Origin: DATAOG01 sp963798075
GTDB lineage: Bacteria; Pseudomonadota; Alphaproteobacteria; Geminicoccales; Geminicoccaceae
Length of the DNA stretch: 64,000 nucleotides
Direction: 5' to 3'
Assembly: GCA_963798075.1 (NCBI GenBank)
Contig: CAWCRU010000006.1
Span: 62,001-126,000 of the forward strand
Shown here one piece after another: positions 15,949 through 25,913 of this stretch. Numbering within the stretch: position 1 is the first letter of the stretch; each line of letters begins with the position of its first letter. A program made the translations under genes and the position numbers. The notes beneath the pieces were generated by a model that was not told the origin of the DNA, searched no databases, and saw only the letters and a program-made list of their open reading frames with translations.

Positions 15949-16767
15949 TCAGCCTTCCTCGGGTGTCAGGCCCAGCACCTCCGCCATGCCGTAGAGCCCG
16001 GGCGGGCGGCCGTGCAGCCAGCGCGCGGCGCGCACGGCGCCACGGGCATAGATCGCCCGGTCGCTCGCCCGGTGGGTGAGCTCCAGCCGCTCGCCGGCGC
16101 CGGCGAAGATCACGGAATGGTCGCCGACCGCATCGCCGCCGCGGAGTGCTGAAAAGCCGATCGCACCCGGCCGGCGCGCGCCGGTCAGACCGTCGCGGCC
16201 GCGGTCGGCGACCGCAGCCAGATCGACGCCCCGGCCGCGCGCGACCGCGGCGCCCAGCGCCAGTGCGGTGCCGGACGGCGCATCGACCTTGTGCTTGTGG
16301 TGAAGCTCGATGATCTCGACGTCGAAGGCCTCCGGGCCGAGCGCGCGGGCGACCTGCTCGGCCAGACCGAGCAAGCAGGTTGACGCCGAGGCTCATGTTG
16401 GCGGCCCGAAGGATCGCGGTCCGGCCGGCGGCGGTCTGGATGATCTGCTCCTGCGCCGCGCTCAGGCCGGTCGTGCCGATCACGTGGCCGGTGCGATGCG
16501 CCGCCGCGAGCTCGGCGTGCGCGACCGTGGCCGTCGGGCTCGAGAACTCGATCACCACGTCGGCGCGGGCGAGCAGCGCCCGGTCGTCGGCGGTGACCGC
16601 GAGGCCCAGCGGGTCGGCGCCCGCGAGCACGCCCAGATCCTGTCCGAGCGCCGGATGCCCCGGCTGACTCGACGCCGCCTGCGAGCCGCAGATCCGCGGC
16701 TCGCCAGCAGCTCGGCCATGACCGCCCGGCCCATGCGCCCGGCGCAGCCCAGGACGCCGATCTTCAT
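15949..16767 (-). CDS. dapB: 4-hydroxy-tetrahydrodipicolinate reductase (three frameshifts)
   Basis: DapB reduces dihydrodipicolinate in the lysine/meso-diaminopimelate pathway. The pieces are in order. MKIGVLGCAGRMGRAV (NAD(P)-binding) is in the first frame. LRLAGGVESAG is in the second. VIEFSSPTATVAHAELA and GTTGLSAAQEQIIQTA are in the third. The first frame returns with the catalytic ELHHKHKVDAPSGTAL. Single extra bases are inferred near 16690-16705, in the GGGG at 16658-16661 (minus strand), and near 16371-16376. The sum is three bases, restoring the frame. An essential gene broken three times points to sequence error unless a second copy exists. Confidence 0.85.
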
Positions 16768-16852
16768 GCCCCGCCTCCCCCTGGGTCGGGGGTCAGCATG
16801 CGCGGCGGCTCGGGCTGTCAAGCGGCGCCCGACCGGCGGCCGGGCTGCAAAA

Positions 16853-17981
16853 TCAGTCCCTGAGCTCGTCCCAGAGGTCCTTGACCTTGGCGAAGAAGCC
16901 TTCGGATTCCGGGTGGGTCGAGCCGTTGCCGGCCTGCTCGAACTCGCGCAGCAGCTCCTGCTGGCGGCGGCTCAGGTTGACCGGGGTCTCGACCACGATC
17001 TCGCAGAACATGTCGGCGCGGGCGTGGCCGTGCAGCTCGGTCATGCCCTTGCCGCGCATCCGGAAGCGATGCCCGGTCTGGGTCCCCTCGGGGACCTGCA
17101 GGCGCGCGCGGTGGCCGTCGATGGTCGGCACCTCGATCTGGCCGCCGAGGGCCGCAGTGGTCAAAGGGATCGGCACCCGGCAGTAGAGATGGCTGCCGTC
17201 GCGCTTGAACAGCCGATGCGGCGCCACGGAGACGAAGATATAGAGATCGCCCGGCGCGCCGCCCCGGGCGCCGGCTTCGCCCTCGCCGGTCAGACGGATG
17301 CGCGTGCCGTCCTCGACCCCTTGCGGGATCGTCACCGACAGGGTCTTCTCGCGGTGCACCCGGCCGCTGCCGGCGCAGGTCTCGCAGGGATCGGAGATCA
17401 CGCGCCCGGTGCCCGAGCAGGTCGGGCAGGTGCGCTCGATCGTGAAGAAGCCCTGCTGCGCGCGCACCCGGCCGGCGCCGCGGCAGCTCGGCGCAGACCC
17501 CGGGCGGCGCCCCCTGGCTGCTGCCGGTCGCGCTGCAGACCTCGCAGCGGACCGTGGTCGGGACCCGGATCTGGGCCTGCTTGCCGGTGAACGCCTCCTC
17601 GAGGGTGATCTCGAGATTGTAGCGCAGATCGGCGCCGCGGCTCTGCGCGCCGCGCCGGCGGCCGCCGCCCATGAAGTCGCCGAACAGGTCGTCGAACACG
17701 TCCGCGAAGCTGCCGAAGTCGAAGCCGGCCGGCCGGCCGCCCGGGCCGAGCCCGCCTTCGAACGCGGCATGGCCGAACTGGTCGTAGGCGGCGCGGCGCT
17801 GCTCGTCCTTGAGGATCTCGTAGGCTTCGCTGACCTCTTTGAAACGCTGCTCGGAGGCCTTGTCGCCGGGGTTGCGATCGGGGTGATGACGCATCGCGAG
17901 CTTGCGGTAGGCCGCCTTCAGCTCGGCCGCCGAGGCGTTCCTCGAGACGCTCAAGACTTCGTAGTAATCCCGCTTCGCCAT
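16853..17981 (-). CDS. dnaJ: Chaperone protein DnaJ (one frameshift)
   Basis: Hsp40 co-chaperone that delivers clients to DnaK and stimulates its ATPase. The J domain (residues 1-70, with HPD in MRHHPDRNPGD) and the Gly/Phe-rich linker are intact. The four-motif zinc-finger region begins with CEVCSATG and continues with CPTCSGTG and CETCAGSG in the second frame. The C-terminal substrate domains end in FFAKVKDLWDEL. One extra base near 17490-17493 shifts the frame between the first and second zinc motifs; removing a G restores the missing C-x-x-C. It lies 123 bp after dnaK. Confidence 0.92.
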
Positions 17982-18039
17982 CGTGCTCGATTCTCTGGCC
18001 GCCTGGACTGCTCTGCCTGCCCGGACCGGGCCCCCTGAT

Positions 18040-18071
18040 CACAAAGAACCGGACGCCCCAGGGACGTCCGG
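18040..18071 (-). terminator. Terminator-like hairpin between dnaK and dnaJ
   Basis: On the minus strand a 7-bp stem, CCGGACG/CGTCCGG, with a 9-nt loop is followed by TTCTTT. It could attenuate readthrough from dnaK, so that dnaJ is made at a lower level, as in several bacteria. Confidence 0.45.
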
Positions 18072-18104
18072 CTCCGCCTGCCCAATTCGACCGGCAGCCT
18101 TGGC

Positions 18105-20045
<1,941 letters not shown>

Positions 20046-20163
20046 GCCACTCTCTCACGCCCGAGGCTCGTGATGGTCGCTGCTCGACGCACAACTCCAG
20101 ATCGCGGCCGCCACGGGGGCGGCGCCAGCGGCCGGGTCGGCGGTCGCGGTGGTTACGGAAGCT

Positions 20164-20192
20164 GATATAAGAACCGCGTGCAGGTGCTGCAA
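20164..20192 (-). promoter_or_regulatory. Promoter candidate for dnaK
   Basis: Minus-strand TTGCAG and TATATC are separated by 17 bp, leaving a ~110-nt leader before the dnaK ATG. The match is to a housekeeping-type promoter. A clear RpoH box could not be distinguished by eye. Confidence 0.4.
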
Positions 20193-20262
20193 CCGGCGGT
20201 CAGCCGGAGAATCGCCGTCCCGCGAGGTTCCGGACGCTCGCGGCTGCGGCCATCGGGCGCAG

Positions 20263-20715
20263 TCAGATCGTGACCGCGGTACCGGCCTCCGCGGACCGAG
20301 CGCCGGCCGGCGGCGCCCCCGGGCCGGGGCCCGCGGGGGTTGCGCCCGGGTCCGCGATCCGGGCCCAGGAGGCGCGCAGCTCGCCCAGGCGCTCGATCAG
20401 CTCGTCGCAGGCCTCGACGTCGTCCTTCAGGTTGATGCGCTGCAGGCGGATGCCGAAATAGGTATAGAGCCGGTCGAGGTTCCTCGCGATCTCGCCGCCG
20501 CGCTCGTAGTCGAGACAGGCGTGCAGCGCGTCGATGATCGCGGCCGCTTTGCCGACCGCCACGTGGCGCTCCTCGATCGCGCGTCGCTCGATCGCCTGGC
20601 GGGCTTCCTTGATCCGCCGGATCGCGCCGTCGTAGAGGAGCACGATCTGCCGCGCCGGGGCCAGGGTCTCGGCCGCCTGACCATAGGCGCTCATCGCCCG
20701 CCGCATGCCTTGCAT
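20263..20715 (-). CDS. fliS: Flagellar export chaperone FliS
   Basis: A 150-residue helical protein. The N-terminal AYGQAAETLAPARQIVLLYDGAIRRI and the middle LDYERGGEIARNLDRLYTYFGIRLQRINLK match FliS, which binds the C-terminus of flagellin in the cytosol, prevents its polymerisation and hands it to the export gate. The last ~35 residues are Pro/Gly/Ala-rich and go beyond the family core. It is last in the flaG-fliD-fliS operon. Confidence 0.92.
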   Translation of the reverse strand: MQGMRRAMSAYGQAAETLAPARQIVLLYDGAIRRIKEARQAIERRAIEERHVAVGKAAAIIDALHACLDYERGGEIARNLDRLYTYFGIRLQRINLKDDVEACDELIERLGELRASWARIADPGATPAGPGPGAPPAGARSAEAGTAVTI

Positions 20716-20808
20716 CGTCTGCCTTCCTGAGCGCGGCGCCGACGCCGCCTGTGCCGGCAGTCTTACGCCTCAGAGCCTAATGAGGTGTTGCCCGCGCCGG
20801 GCTCAGAG

Positions 20809-22590
20809 CTAGTTGTTGCCCTTGCTGCCGAAGGCGGCGTCGGTCTGCTGACGCAGGCTCTCGAGCAGCTGGTTCATGGTCGTGAGCGCGGTCTCCATGG
20901 CGGCAAAGCGCGCCAGCAGACGATCGTGCTCGCGATCGAGGCGCGCCTGCATGCGCTCGATCCGGTCCTGGCCGAGGTCGTTCTGGCCCTGCAGACTGTC
21001 CACCTCGTTGGCGATCAGGCCGCTGCTGTCGTCGACCAGGGTGCCGACCGCGGCGTACAGCTTGGCGCCGATCCCGACCGACAGATCGAGCTGGATGCCG
21101 CTCGCCGAGGCGGTGCCGGTGTACAGCAGCTGCAGACCCTTGGCACCGCCCGCGACCACCTTGAGCACCTTGCCGTCGACCACCACGCTGCCGTCATCGC
21201 TGCCGTCGGCGGCGCCGTTGATGTTGGCCGAGACGATGGCACCGCCCGCGTAGGCGACGTTGAGCGTGTAGCCGCCGGCGCTGAAGCGGGTGTTGCCGTC
21301 GAAGCCCGCCAGGACCGCGTCCGGGCTCGAGCTCGACATCTGGAAAGTGAACAGGGCGCGCACCGCGTCGGTCTGGTTGAGCAGCGCGTCGTCGAGCTTG
21401 GTCTCGTCGATCGAGAGCGTGTTGGCTTGGGTCGGATCGGCGACCTGGCCCGGACCCTGGATAGTGATCCCGATCTGCGCCAGGACCGCGAAGATCGGAC
21501 TGGCGCCGTCGACCGCCGCGCCGATCGCGGCCGTGAGCTGCGAGCGGGCGTCCGACAGGGCGCTGGTGCCGGCAAGGACGCCGGCGCCGGTCTCATCGTC
21601 GTCGGGAACGTCGGTCTGCGCCTGCTGATTGATGTAGGTGCGCAGCTCGTTGTAGGCATCGACGAAGTCGACGATCGCGCTCTTGACCTGGTTGAGGTCG
21701 CGCTCGACGTCGAGCTTGACGGTGGTGCCCGGCTCGGCCTTGAACAGGTTCAAGGTCACGCCAGTGAACACGTCGTCGATGGTGTTGCTCTGGCGCGCGA
21801 TCGTCGTGCTGAGGCCGTCGACCGTGATCAGGGCGTTCTGCGCCGTCTGCAGCTCGGACTGGAAGGCGCCGGCGCCGTCGATGACGCCCAGACCCTGGAG
21901 CAGGCTGCCGCTGGTGTCGGCGACCGTGATCGCAGCGTCGGTGCCGGTCTTGTCCGCGGTCAGGACCAGCACCTGCTCGCTGGCCGAGATCGACACGATG
22001 CTGGCGGTGACGCCGGTGGCGTCGTCGCCGGCGTTGACCGCGTTGATCCGGTCGCGCAGGTCGAGCAGCGAATCGGCGGGATCGGCCGTGATCTCCTGGC
22101 CGTTGATCTGAAAGCTGCCGGCGAGCCCGAGCGGGTCGTTGAGGCCGGCGGCGATGCTGGCGCTCGCCACCTTGTGCGCGGTGGCGATCTGCTGCACCTG
22201 GACGCTGTGGCTGGTCGCCTGGGCGGCATTGGTGACGGTGACGCCGAGCAGGCTGTCGGCTGCGGACGGCGTCTGACTGTCGGCCCGGCTCGCGGTCGCG
22301 AAGGCCTGCTTGGCCCGGAAGATGTCGGTGCTGCCGTCGAAGCTGACCTTGCCGCGCAGCTTGTCGACCGCGGTCTTGAGCGCCAGCGCGTGGGTGCGCA
22401 GATCCTGCAGGGCGGCGATCTTGGCCTGGTTGCCGGAAATCCGCTGCTCGATCCGATCGATCGGCGCGTGCTTGGCCTCGATGATCTTGTCGACCGTACC
22501 CTGGAAGTCGATGCCGGTGCCGAGGCCCGAGAACGAAGCGCGTCCGCTCTGGTCGACGGTCAGGCTGTTCAGATTGAGATTGGTCGCCAT
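20809..22590 (-). CDS. fliD: Flagellar filament cap protein FliD
   Basis: A 593-residue secreted protein that caps the growing filament and folds incoming flagellin. The FliD N-terminal region (FSGLGTGIDFQGTVDKIIEAKHAP, then an IAALQDLRTHALALKTAVDKL coiled coil) and the C-terminal D0/D1 region (FVDAYNELRTYINQQ and the final MNQLLESLRQQTDAAFGSK) are clear. The central ~200 residues are the Ala/Asp/Gly-rich D2/D3 domains. Start ATG lies 17 bp after the flaG stop. Confidence 0.95.
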   Translation of the reverse strand: MATNLNLNSLTVDQSGRASFSGLGTGIDFQGTVDKIIEAKHAPIDRIEQRISGNQAKIAALQDLRTHALALKTAVDKLRGKVSFDGSTDIFRAKQAFATASRADSQTPSAADSLLGVTVTNAAQATSHSVQVQQIATAHKVASASIAAGLNDPLGLAGSFQINGQEITADPADSLLDLRDRINAVNAGDDATGVTASIVSISASEQVLVLTADKTGTDAAITVADTSGSLLQGLGVIDGAGAFQSELQTAQNALITVDGLSTTIARQSNTIDDVFTGVTLNLFKAEPGTTVKLDVERDLNQVKSAIVDFVDAYNELRTYINQQAQTDVPDDDETGAGVLAGTSALSDARSQLTAAIGAAVDGASPIFAVLAQIGITIQGPGQVADPTQANTLSIDETKLDDALLNQTDAVRALFTFQMSSSSPDAVLAGFDGNTRFSAGGYTLNVAYAGGAIVSANINGAADGSDDGSVVVDGKVLKVVAGGAKGLQLLYTGTASASGIQLDLSVGIGAKLYAAVGTLVDDSSGLIANEVDSLQGQNDLGQDRIERMQARLDREHDRLLARFAAMETALTTMNQLLESLRQQTDAAFGSKGNN

Positions 22591-22606
22591 GTCTCGTGGC
22601 CCCCGG

Positions 22607-22969
22607 TCAGGCGCGCTCGTCGACCAGCGATTCGCGCAGCGTGCTGTAGAGCCGCAGCAGCTCTTCCGACGGGATCTGCTCGACCACCTCGCCGGTCGCC
22701 AGGCTCTGGACCCGCAGCACGTAGCGGCCGGTGGTGTCGTCGAGATGGGTGCTGACCTGGACTTCCGGATCGGTCAGCAAGGTCTTGAGGCGGGCGGCCT
22801 CGCCCCGCCTGCCGACCGCAGCCACGACCGTCGCCGGTGCGGCATCGGCAGGCGGCCGGGCGGCAGTCTGGCGCGTGGTCGGGTGGGCTGGCCCGGGAAG
22901 CGCCCGGCGGACGCCCGGGGCTAGATCGAAGGGCGTCGGTTGCGCCGCGATGGACAGGTCCCCGTTCAT
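22607..22969 (-). CDS. flaG: FlaG family protein
   Basis: A 120-residue protein. The first ~60 residues are Pro/Ala-rich and disordered. The FlaG domain occupies the C-terminal half, with VSTHLDDTTGRYVLRVQSLATGEVVEQIPSEELLRLYSTLRE. FlaG is a small flagellar accessory protein that affects filament length in some bacteria. It is the first gene of the operon with fliD and fliS. No strong sigma-54 site could be seen in the ~110 bp upstream. Confidence 0.85.
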   Translation of the reverse strand: MNGDLSIAAQPTPFDLAPGVRRALPGPAHPTTRQTAARPPADAAPATVVAAVGRRGEAARLKTLLTDPEVQVSTHLDDTTGRYVLRVQSLATGEVVEQIPSEELLRLYSTLRESLVDERA

Positions 22970-23079
22970 GGTCGATCTTCCCGGTTTCCCGATTTGTCAA
23001 TCGGCCGCTGCCGAGAGGGGGAGGGGCTCGTCGCCCGAGGAACACTCGCGGCCACGAGCCCCACGCCTCTCTGCCCGGA

Positions 23080-24237
23080 CTACTGGAGCAGGCGCAGCAG
23101 GGTCGCCGGCAGCTGGTTCGCCTGGGCGAGCATCGCCACGCCCGACTGCAGCAGCACCTGCTTGCTGGTGAAGTTGGTCATCTCCGAGGCGATATCGAGG
23201 TCGAGCAGGGTGCTCCGCGCCGCCTCGGCGTTCTCGATCCCGATCGACAGATTGTCGGACGCGAAGTCGAGCCGGTTCTGCGCCGCGCCGACGTTGGCGC
23301 GGAACGAGTTCAGGTTGGTGATGGCAGTGTTGACCGCCTCGAGCGCGCTGTCGGCGTTGGCGGCGGTGTCGATCGACTCGCTGCCGGTCATGCCGAGGCC
23401 CGTGATCGAAACGGCATTGAGGGTGAAGCTCAGGCTGTCGAAGGTCTCGGTGCCGCTGCCGAGCTTGAACCCGAGGCTCAGCTCGCTGGTGCCGGTGACC
23501 GTGAAGGCGCCGGCGGTGACGGCGGTGGCGGCGTCGAACGCGGTGTTGAGCGCGATCGACAACGAGCCGCCGCCGGTCGTGCTCGTCAGCTGCAGCGTGG
23601 TCGAGCCGGTCAGCGCGCCGTTGGTGTCGAGCAGATCGGCCGCAATCGTGCCGCTATAGGTATTGGTGCCGTCCGAGACCGTGAAGCTGTCGGTGCCGTC
23701 GTAGGCGATGGTGAAGGTGCCGGTGGTGTCGACGGCCTGGGCGCTGAGGCCGGCGACGCCGTTCGCGGTGCCGAAGTTGCCGCTGGTGCCGACCGCCGCA
23801 CCGCCGACCGCGATCTCGCCGCCGAGCAGCTTGATGCCGTTGAAGTCGGTATCCTGGGAGATCCGGTCGACTTCGCTCGTCAGCGCCTGGAACTCGACGT
23901 TCAGGAACCCGCGCTCGGTGTCGCCGAGGTTCTCGGACGAAGCCTGGATCGCCAGGACCTTCATCCGGGTCAGGATGTCGGACACGGTGCTCATGGCGCC
24001 ATCGGCGATCTGGAGCATCGAGTTCGCCTGGCCGGCGTTGACCACGGCCTGCTTGAGGCCCTGGACCTCGGAGTTCATGCGCGAGCCGATCGCCATCGAG
24101 GCGGCATCGTCCCGGGCCGAGACCACGCGCTTGCCGATCGACAGCTTGGCCAGCGACGAGCTCGCCTGCATGTCGGTCTTGAGCAGGTTGCGATGGGCGA
24201 CGTCGGCGGCGTAGTTGGAGACTACATTGAGAGGCAT
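23080..24237 (-). CDS. Flagellin 1
   Basis: A 385-residue flagellin. The conserved N-terminal D0/D1 helices start MPLNVVSNYAADVAHRNLL and contain LSIGKRVVSARDDAASMAIG. The C-terminal D1/D0 has NSFRANVGAAQNRLDFASDNLS and ends QVLLQSGVAMLAQANQLPATLLRLLQ. The central region (~residues 150-290) is Gly/Thr/Ser-rich beta sequence, the surface D2/D3 domain, and a likely site of glycosylation. It is almost the same length and sequence as flagellin 2 upstream. Transcription is predicted from a sigma-54 promoter at 24321-24337. Confidence 0.97.
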   Translation of the reverse strand: MPLNVVSNYAADVAHRNLLKTDMQASSSLAKLSIGKRVVSARDDAASMAIGSRMNSEVQGLKQAVVNAGQANSMLQIADGAMSTVSDILTRMKVLAIQASSENLGDTERGFLNVEFQALTSEVDRISQDTDFNGIKLLGGEIAVGGAAVGTSGNFGTANGVAGLSAQAVDTTGTFTIAYDGTDSFTVSDGTNTYSGTIAADLLDTNGALTGSTTLQLTSTTGGGSLSIALNTAFDAATAVTAGAFTVTGTSELSLGFKLGSGTETFDSLSFTLNAVSITGLGMTGSESIDTAANADSALEAVNTAITNLNSFRANVGAAQNRLDFASDNLSIGIENAEAARSTLLDLDIASEMTNFTSKQVLLQSGVAMLAQANQLPATLLRLLQ

Positions 24238-24320
24238 CGAGGCGTCCCTCCTACTTGGACGGGTCTGGTTCTGCGGCTACCTGCCGCATGCCCGGAACAG
24301 GACCGGGCCAGCGCAGAGGA

Positions 24321-24337
24321 CGCAAGCTGCATGCCAG
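24321..24337 (-). promoter_or_regulatory. Sigma-54 promoter of flagellin 1
   Basis: Minus-strand TGGCATG-N4-TTGC with exact -24/-12 spacing. The predicted start of transcription is near 24310, giving a ~73-nt leader. Confidence 0.75.
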
Positions 24338-24403
24338 CTTGGCGGGAACGAGCAAGATCAACAGCTTAGGGCCGAAACGCAGGTCCGACGAGCGGCGTCG
24401 ACC

Positions 24404-24418
24404 CGGCAGAATTTGCCG
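24404..24418 (-). promoter_or_regulatory. FlbD-type (ftr-like) palindrome 1 upstream of flagellin 1
   Basis: CGGCAGAATTTGCCG, centred about 101 bp upstream of the predicted flagellin 1 start of transcription. It resembles Caulobacter ftr enhancers bound by FlbD. Confidence 0.6.
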
Positions 24419-24433
24419 CCGATCGGCGCCGCT

Positions 24434-24448
24434 CGGCAGAACTTGCCG
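24434..24448 (-). promoter_or_regulatory. FlbD-type (ftr-like) palindrome 2 upstream of flagellin 1
   Basis: CGGCAGAACTTGCCG, centre-to-centre 30 bp from palindrome 1, which is about three helical turns, and about 131 bp upstream of the predicted start of transcription. Confidence 0.6.
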
Positions 24449-24480
24449 GGCGTCGTGGGGGAGGCGAGGCCCGGCGTCGG

Positions 24481-25638
24481 CTACTGGAGCAGGCGCAGCA
24501 GGTTCGCCGGCAGCTGGTTGGCCTGGGCGAGCATCGCGACGCCCGACTGCAGCAAGACCTGCTTGCTGGTGAACGTGGTCATCTCCGCGGCGAGATCGAG
24601 ATCGAGCAGGGTGCTGCGCGCCGCCTCGGCGTTCTCGGTCGCGATCGACAGGTTGTCGGACGCGAACTCGAGCCGGTTCTGCGCGGCGCCGACATTGGCG
24701 CGCGACCGGTTCAAGTTGGTGATCGCGATGTTGATCGACTCCATCGCATTTTCGGCGTTGTCGGCGGTGTCGATCGACTCGGTGCCGGTCATGCCGAGGC
24801 CGGTGATCGAGACGGCATCGAGGGTGAAGCTCAGGCTGTCGAAATCCTCGGTGCCGGTCCCGAGCTTGAATTTCAGGTTGAGGTCGCCGGTGCTGGTGAC
24901 CGTGAAGGCGCCGGCGGTGATCGCGGCGGCGGCGTCGAACGCGGTGTTGAGGGCGATCGACAACGAGCCGCCGCCGCTCGTGCTGGTCAGCTGCAGCGTG
25001 GTCGAGCGGGTCAGCGCGCCGGCGGTATCGAGGACGTTCGCCGCGATCGCGCCCGTGTAGCTGTTCGTGCCGTCGGAGACGGTGAAGGTGTCGGTGCCGT
25101 CGTAGGCGATCGTGAAGGCGCCGGTGGTGTCGACGCCCTGGGCGCTGATGCCGGCGACGCCGTTCGCGGTGCCGAAGCTGCCGCTGCTGCCGACCGCCGC
25201 ACCGCCGATCGCGATCTCGCCGTCGAGCAGCTGCACGCCGTTGAAATCGGTATCCTCGGCGATCCGGTTGACCTCGCTCACCAGCGCCTGGAACTCGACG
25301 TCGAGGAAGCTGCGCTCGGTGTCGCCGAGATTCTCGGACGAGGCCTGGATCGCGAGCACCTTCATGCGGGTCAGGATGTCGGACACCGTGCTCATCGCGC
25401 CGTCGGCGATCTGGAGCATCGAGTTCGCCTGGCCGGCGTTGACCACCGCCTGCTTGAGGCCCTGGACCTCGGAGTTCATCCGCGAGCCGATCGCCATCGA
25501 GGCGGCATCGTCGCGGGCCGAGACCACGCGCTTGCCGATCGACAGTTTGGCCAGCGACGAGCTCGCCTGCATGTCGGTCTTGAGCAGGTTGCGATGGGCG
25601 ACGTTGGCGGCATAGTTGGAAACGACGTTCAAAGGCAT
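24481..25638 (-). CDS. Flagellin 2
   Basis: A 385-residue flagellin, a tandem duplicate of flagellin 1. The N-terminus differs at one early position (ANVAHRN for ADVAHRN) and the C-terminus is QLPANLLRLLQ. Most differences lie in the central surface region and in the ENAESSI-type helix near residue 285. The frame is open for another ~300 bases upstream, but the ATG at 25638 gives the family N-terminus and sits ~47 nt after the predicted sigma-54 start of transcription. Its D0/D1 segments are nearly identical in DNA to flagellin 1. Confidence 0.97.
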   Translation of the reverse strand: MPLNVVSNYAANVAHRNLLKTDMQASSSLAKLSIGKRVVSARDDAASMAIGSRMNSEVQGLKQAVVNAGQANSMLQIADGAMSTVSDILTRMKVLAIQASSENLGDTERSFLDVEFQALVSEVNRIAEDTDFNGVQLLDGEIAIGGAAVGSSGSFGTANGVAGISAQGVDTTGAFTIAYDGTDTFTVSDGTNSYTGAIAANVLDTAGALTRSTTLQLTSTSGGGSLSIALNTAFDAAAAITAGAFTVTSTGDLNLKFKLGTGTEDFDSLSFTLDAVSITGLGMTGTESIDTADNAENAMESINIAITNLNRSRANVGAAQNRLEFASDNLSIATENAEAARSTLLDLDLAAEMTTFTSKQVLLQSGVAMLAQANQLPANLLRLLQ

Positions 25639-25695
25639 CAACGGGTCCTTGCCTGGCGGTGGACGGCGGTTGGACGTTCGATCCGTCCAGCCGGC

Positions 25696-25712
25696 TGCAA
25701 GACGCGTGCCAG
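25696..25712 (-). promoter_or_regulatory. Sigma-54 promoter of flagellin 2
   Basis: Minus-strand TGGCACG-N4-TTGCA, a full match to the sigma-54 consensus. The predicted start of transcription is near 25685. Confidence 0.88.
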
Positions 25713-25768
25713 TTAAGGTTAGCGGCCGAACCCCGGGCGGTAAGCTTAATCGGGCGGACCGCGCCGGG

Positions 25769-25783
25769 GGGCAGGATCTGCCG
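25769..25783 (-). promoter_or_regulatory. FlbD-type (ftr-like) palindrome 1 upstream of flagellin 2
   Basis: GGGCAGGATCTGCCG, centred about 91 bp upstream of the predicted start of transcription. Same family as the sites at 24404 and 24434. Confidence 0.5.
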
Positions 25784-25798
25784 GCGCGGCGCGGCGCT

Positions 25799-25813
25799 AG
25801 GCCAATCTTGCCG
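25799..25813 (-). promoter_or_regulatory. FlbD-type (ftr-like) palindrome 2 upstream of flagellin 2
   Basis: AGGCCAATCTTGCCG, with CGGCAAGATTGGC on the minus strand, 30 bp centre-to-centre from palindrome 1, the same spacing as at flagellin 1. A third, weaker half-palindrome (CGGCAAGATCGCG) lies at 25869-25881, only ~35 bp before the sulfotransferase start. Confidence 0.5.
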
Positions 25814-25913
25814 TGTCGCGCCGGCCGGGCGCGGGTCAGGCCGAAGTAGCAACTCGTTAACCGAGGCCCGGCAAGATCGCGGCGCGCTGCATCTGCCAGG
25901 GAACCGGCCGCCC

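Noticed and set aside
20046..20262. CIRCE (HrcA) operator upstream of dnaK
   Set aside because: No TTAGCACTC-N9-GAGTGCTAA inverted repeat is present.
23025..23064. Inverted repeat GGGGCTCGT/ACGAGCCCC as a flagellin terminator
   Set aside because: A 9-bp stem exists but the loop is ~21 nt and no T-run follows on either strand, so it is too weak to call.
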